Assembly (NCBI GenBank): GCA_902805995.1
Contig: CADCUU010000158.1
Coordinates: 1 to 5,862 of the forward strand
Origin: an uncultured Rubellimicrobium sp.
Lineage (GTDB): Bacteria > Pseudomonadota > Alphaproteobacteria > Rhodobacterales > Rhodobacteraceae
Reading direction: 5' to 3'
DNA: 5,862 nucleotides
Shown: positions 5,442 to 5,862 of the stretch, one piece after another
Position numbering within the stretch: the stretch's first letter is position 1
How the letters are laid out: every line of letters begins with the position of its first letter
Program-made: the position numbers and the translations under genes
The notes under the pieces: generated by a model
What the model saw: the letters and a program-made list of their open reading frames with translations, nothing else
Databases searched by the model: none
What the model was told of the DNA's origin: nothing

Positions 5442-5862
5442 ATGGCGCGTTCCGCCGAGCCTATCCGTCGCGACGCGATCGTCAAGGCGACGATCCAGGA
5501 GGTCGCGCGCGCGGGCACCCTGGAGGTGACCGTGGCGCAGATCGCGCGGCGGGCGGGCGTGTCCTCGGCGCTCGCGCATCATTACTTCGGCTCCAAGGAG
5601 GCGATCTTCGTCGCGGCGATGCGGCATGTGCTGATCGTCTACGGGGCCGAGGTGCGTGGCGCGCTCGCGACCGCCGAGACGCCGCGGGAGCGGGTGGAGG
5701 CCATCGTGCGGGCGAGCTTCGGCGCGACCTCCTTCCGGCGGGAAAGCGTGGCGGCCTGGCTCAACTTCTATGTGCTGGCGCAGGCGATGCCCGAGGCGCG
5801 CAGGCTTCTGGCGCTGTATCACCGGCGGCTGCGGTCGAACCTCGTCCATGCGCTGCGGGGCC
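5442..5862 (+). CDS. betI: TetR-family choline-responsive repressor BetI, 5' part (3' end outside window)
   Basis: The frame is open from ATG 5442 to the right edge, giving the first 140 residues of a protein normally about 190-200 long. The N-terminal TetR DNA-binding domain is clear, with the helix-turn-helix at about 31-50 (TVAQIARRAGVSSALAHHYF) followed by GSKEAIF. The stretch QIARRAGVS is identical to E. coli BetI as I recall it. AWLNFY (105-110) and the later RRLRSNLVHALR (128-139) also match BetI, not generic TetR proteins. In enterobacteria BetI represses choline uptake and oxidation genes, and choline lifts repression. GAGGT (5434-5438) lies 3 bases before the ATG, a slightly tight ribosome-binding site. 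The gene diverges from choX with a candidate operator between them. The ligand-binding C-terminus is not in the window, so choline binding cannot be checked here. Confidence 0.92.
   Translation, partial: MARSAEPIRRDAIVKATIQEVARAGTLEVTVAQIARRAGVSSALAHHYFGSKEAIFVAAMRHVLIVYGAEVRGALATAETPRERVEAIVRASFGATSFRRESVAAWLNFYVLAQAMPEARRLLALYHRRLRSNLVHALRG

Noticed and set aside
3800..5518. A 572-codon minus-strand frame overlapping choX, choW and the intergenic region
   Set aside because: An Arg/Gly/Ala/Pro-rich shadow frame in high-GC DNA. It spans three features and the promoter region and shows no family signature.
5388..5849. A 153-codon minus-strand frame at the right end
   Set aside because: It is antisense to betI, whose plus-strand translation has a clear TetR helix-turn-helix and BetI-specific stretches.

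Overview
The window is ordinary, densely packed chromosomal DNA from a high-GC bacterium. Strong G/C preference at third codon positions, the choX-choW-choV order with a divergent betI, and the protein sequences all suggest an alphaproteobacterium, most likely a Rhodobacterales/Roseobacter-type organism. That placement is an inference from gene content and cannot be proven from the sequence alone. I see no mobile element, CRISPR array, rRNA or tRNA. All gaps between genes are about 100 bases or shorter.

Layout: bases 2-742 (+) hold the 3' part of an SLC13-type membrane permease, cut by the left edge. Bases 814-1563 (+) encode a full-length YebC/TACO1-family protein. A DMT/EamA-family membrane transporter follows only 7 bases later (1571-2494, +) and may be co-transcribed with yebC. 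It meets a minus-strand operon tail to tail, with 9 bases between the two stop codons.

The minus-strand operon, read from right to left, is choX (periplasmic choline-binding protein, start at 5337), choW (permease, 4356-3526) and choV (ATPase, 3529-2504). Together they form a binding-protein-dependent ABC importer for choline. The choX product keeps the complete choline pocket known from Sinorhizobium meliloti ChoX. choW and choV overlap by 4 bases (ATGA), while choX and choW are separated by 63 bases that contain a strong GC-rich hairpin.

Divergent from choX, betI (5442 to the right edge, +) encodes a TetR-family choline-sensing repressor and is cut by the window end. The 104-base gap between choX and betI holds a perfect 9-2-9 palindrome (5376-5395), the best candidate for the BetI operator. 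It overlaps the -35 box of a plausible betI promoter and lies just upstream of choX. The simplest model is that BetI represses both its own transcription and choline uptake, and that choline relieves this. In related genomes betI is followed by choline-to-glycine-betaine oxidation genes (betA/betB, sometimes betC), which would lie just beyond the right edge; they are not visible here.

The window reads as a well-understood choline uptake and osmoprotection locus beside housekeeping genes. The regulatory architecture around 5376-5419 and the intercistronic hairpin deserve the most attention; I found no convincing undescribed system.
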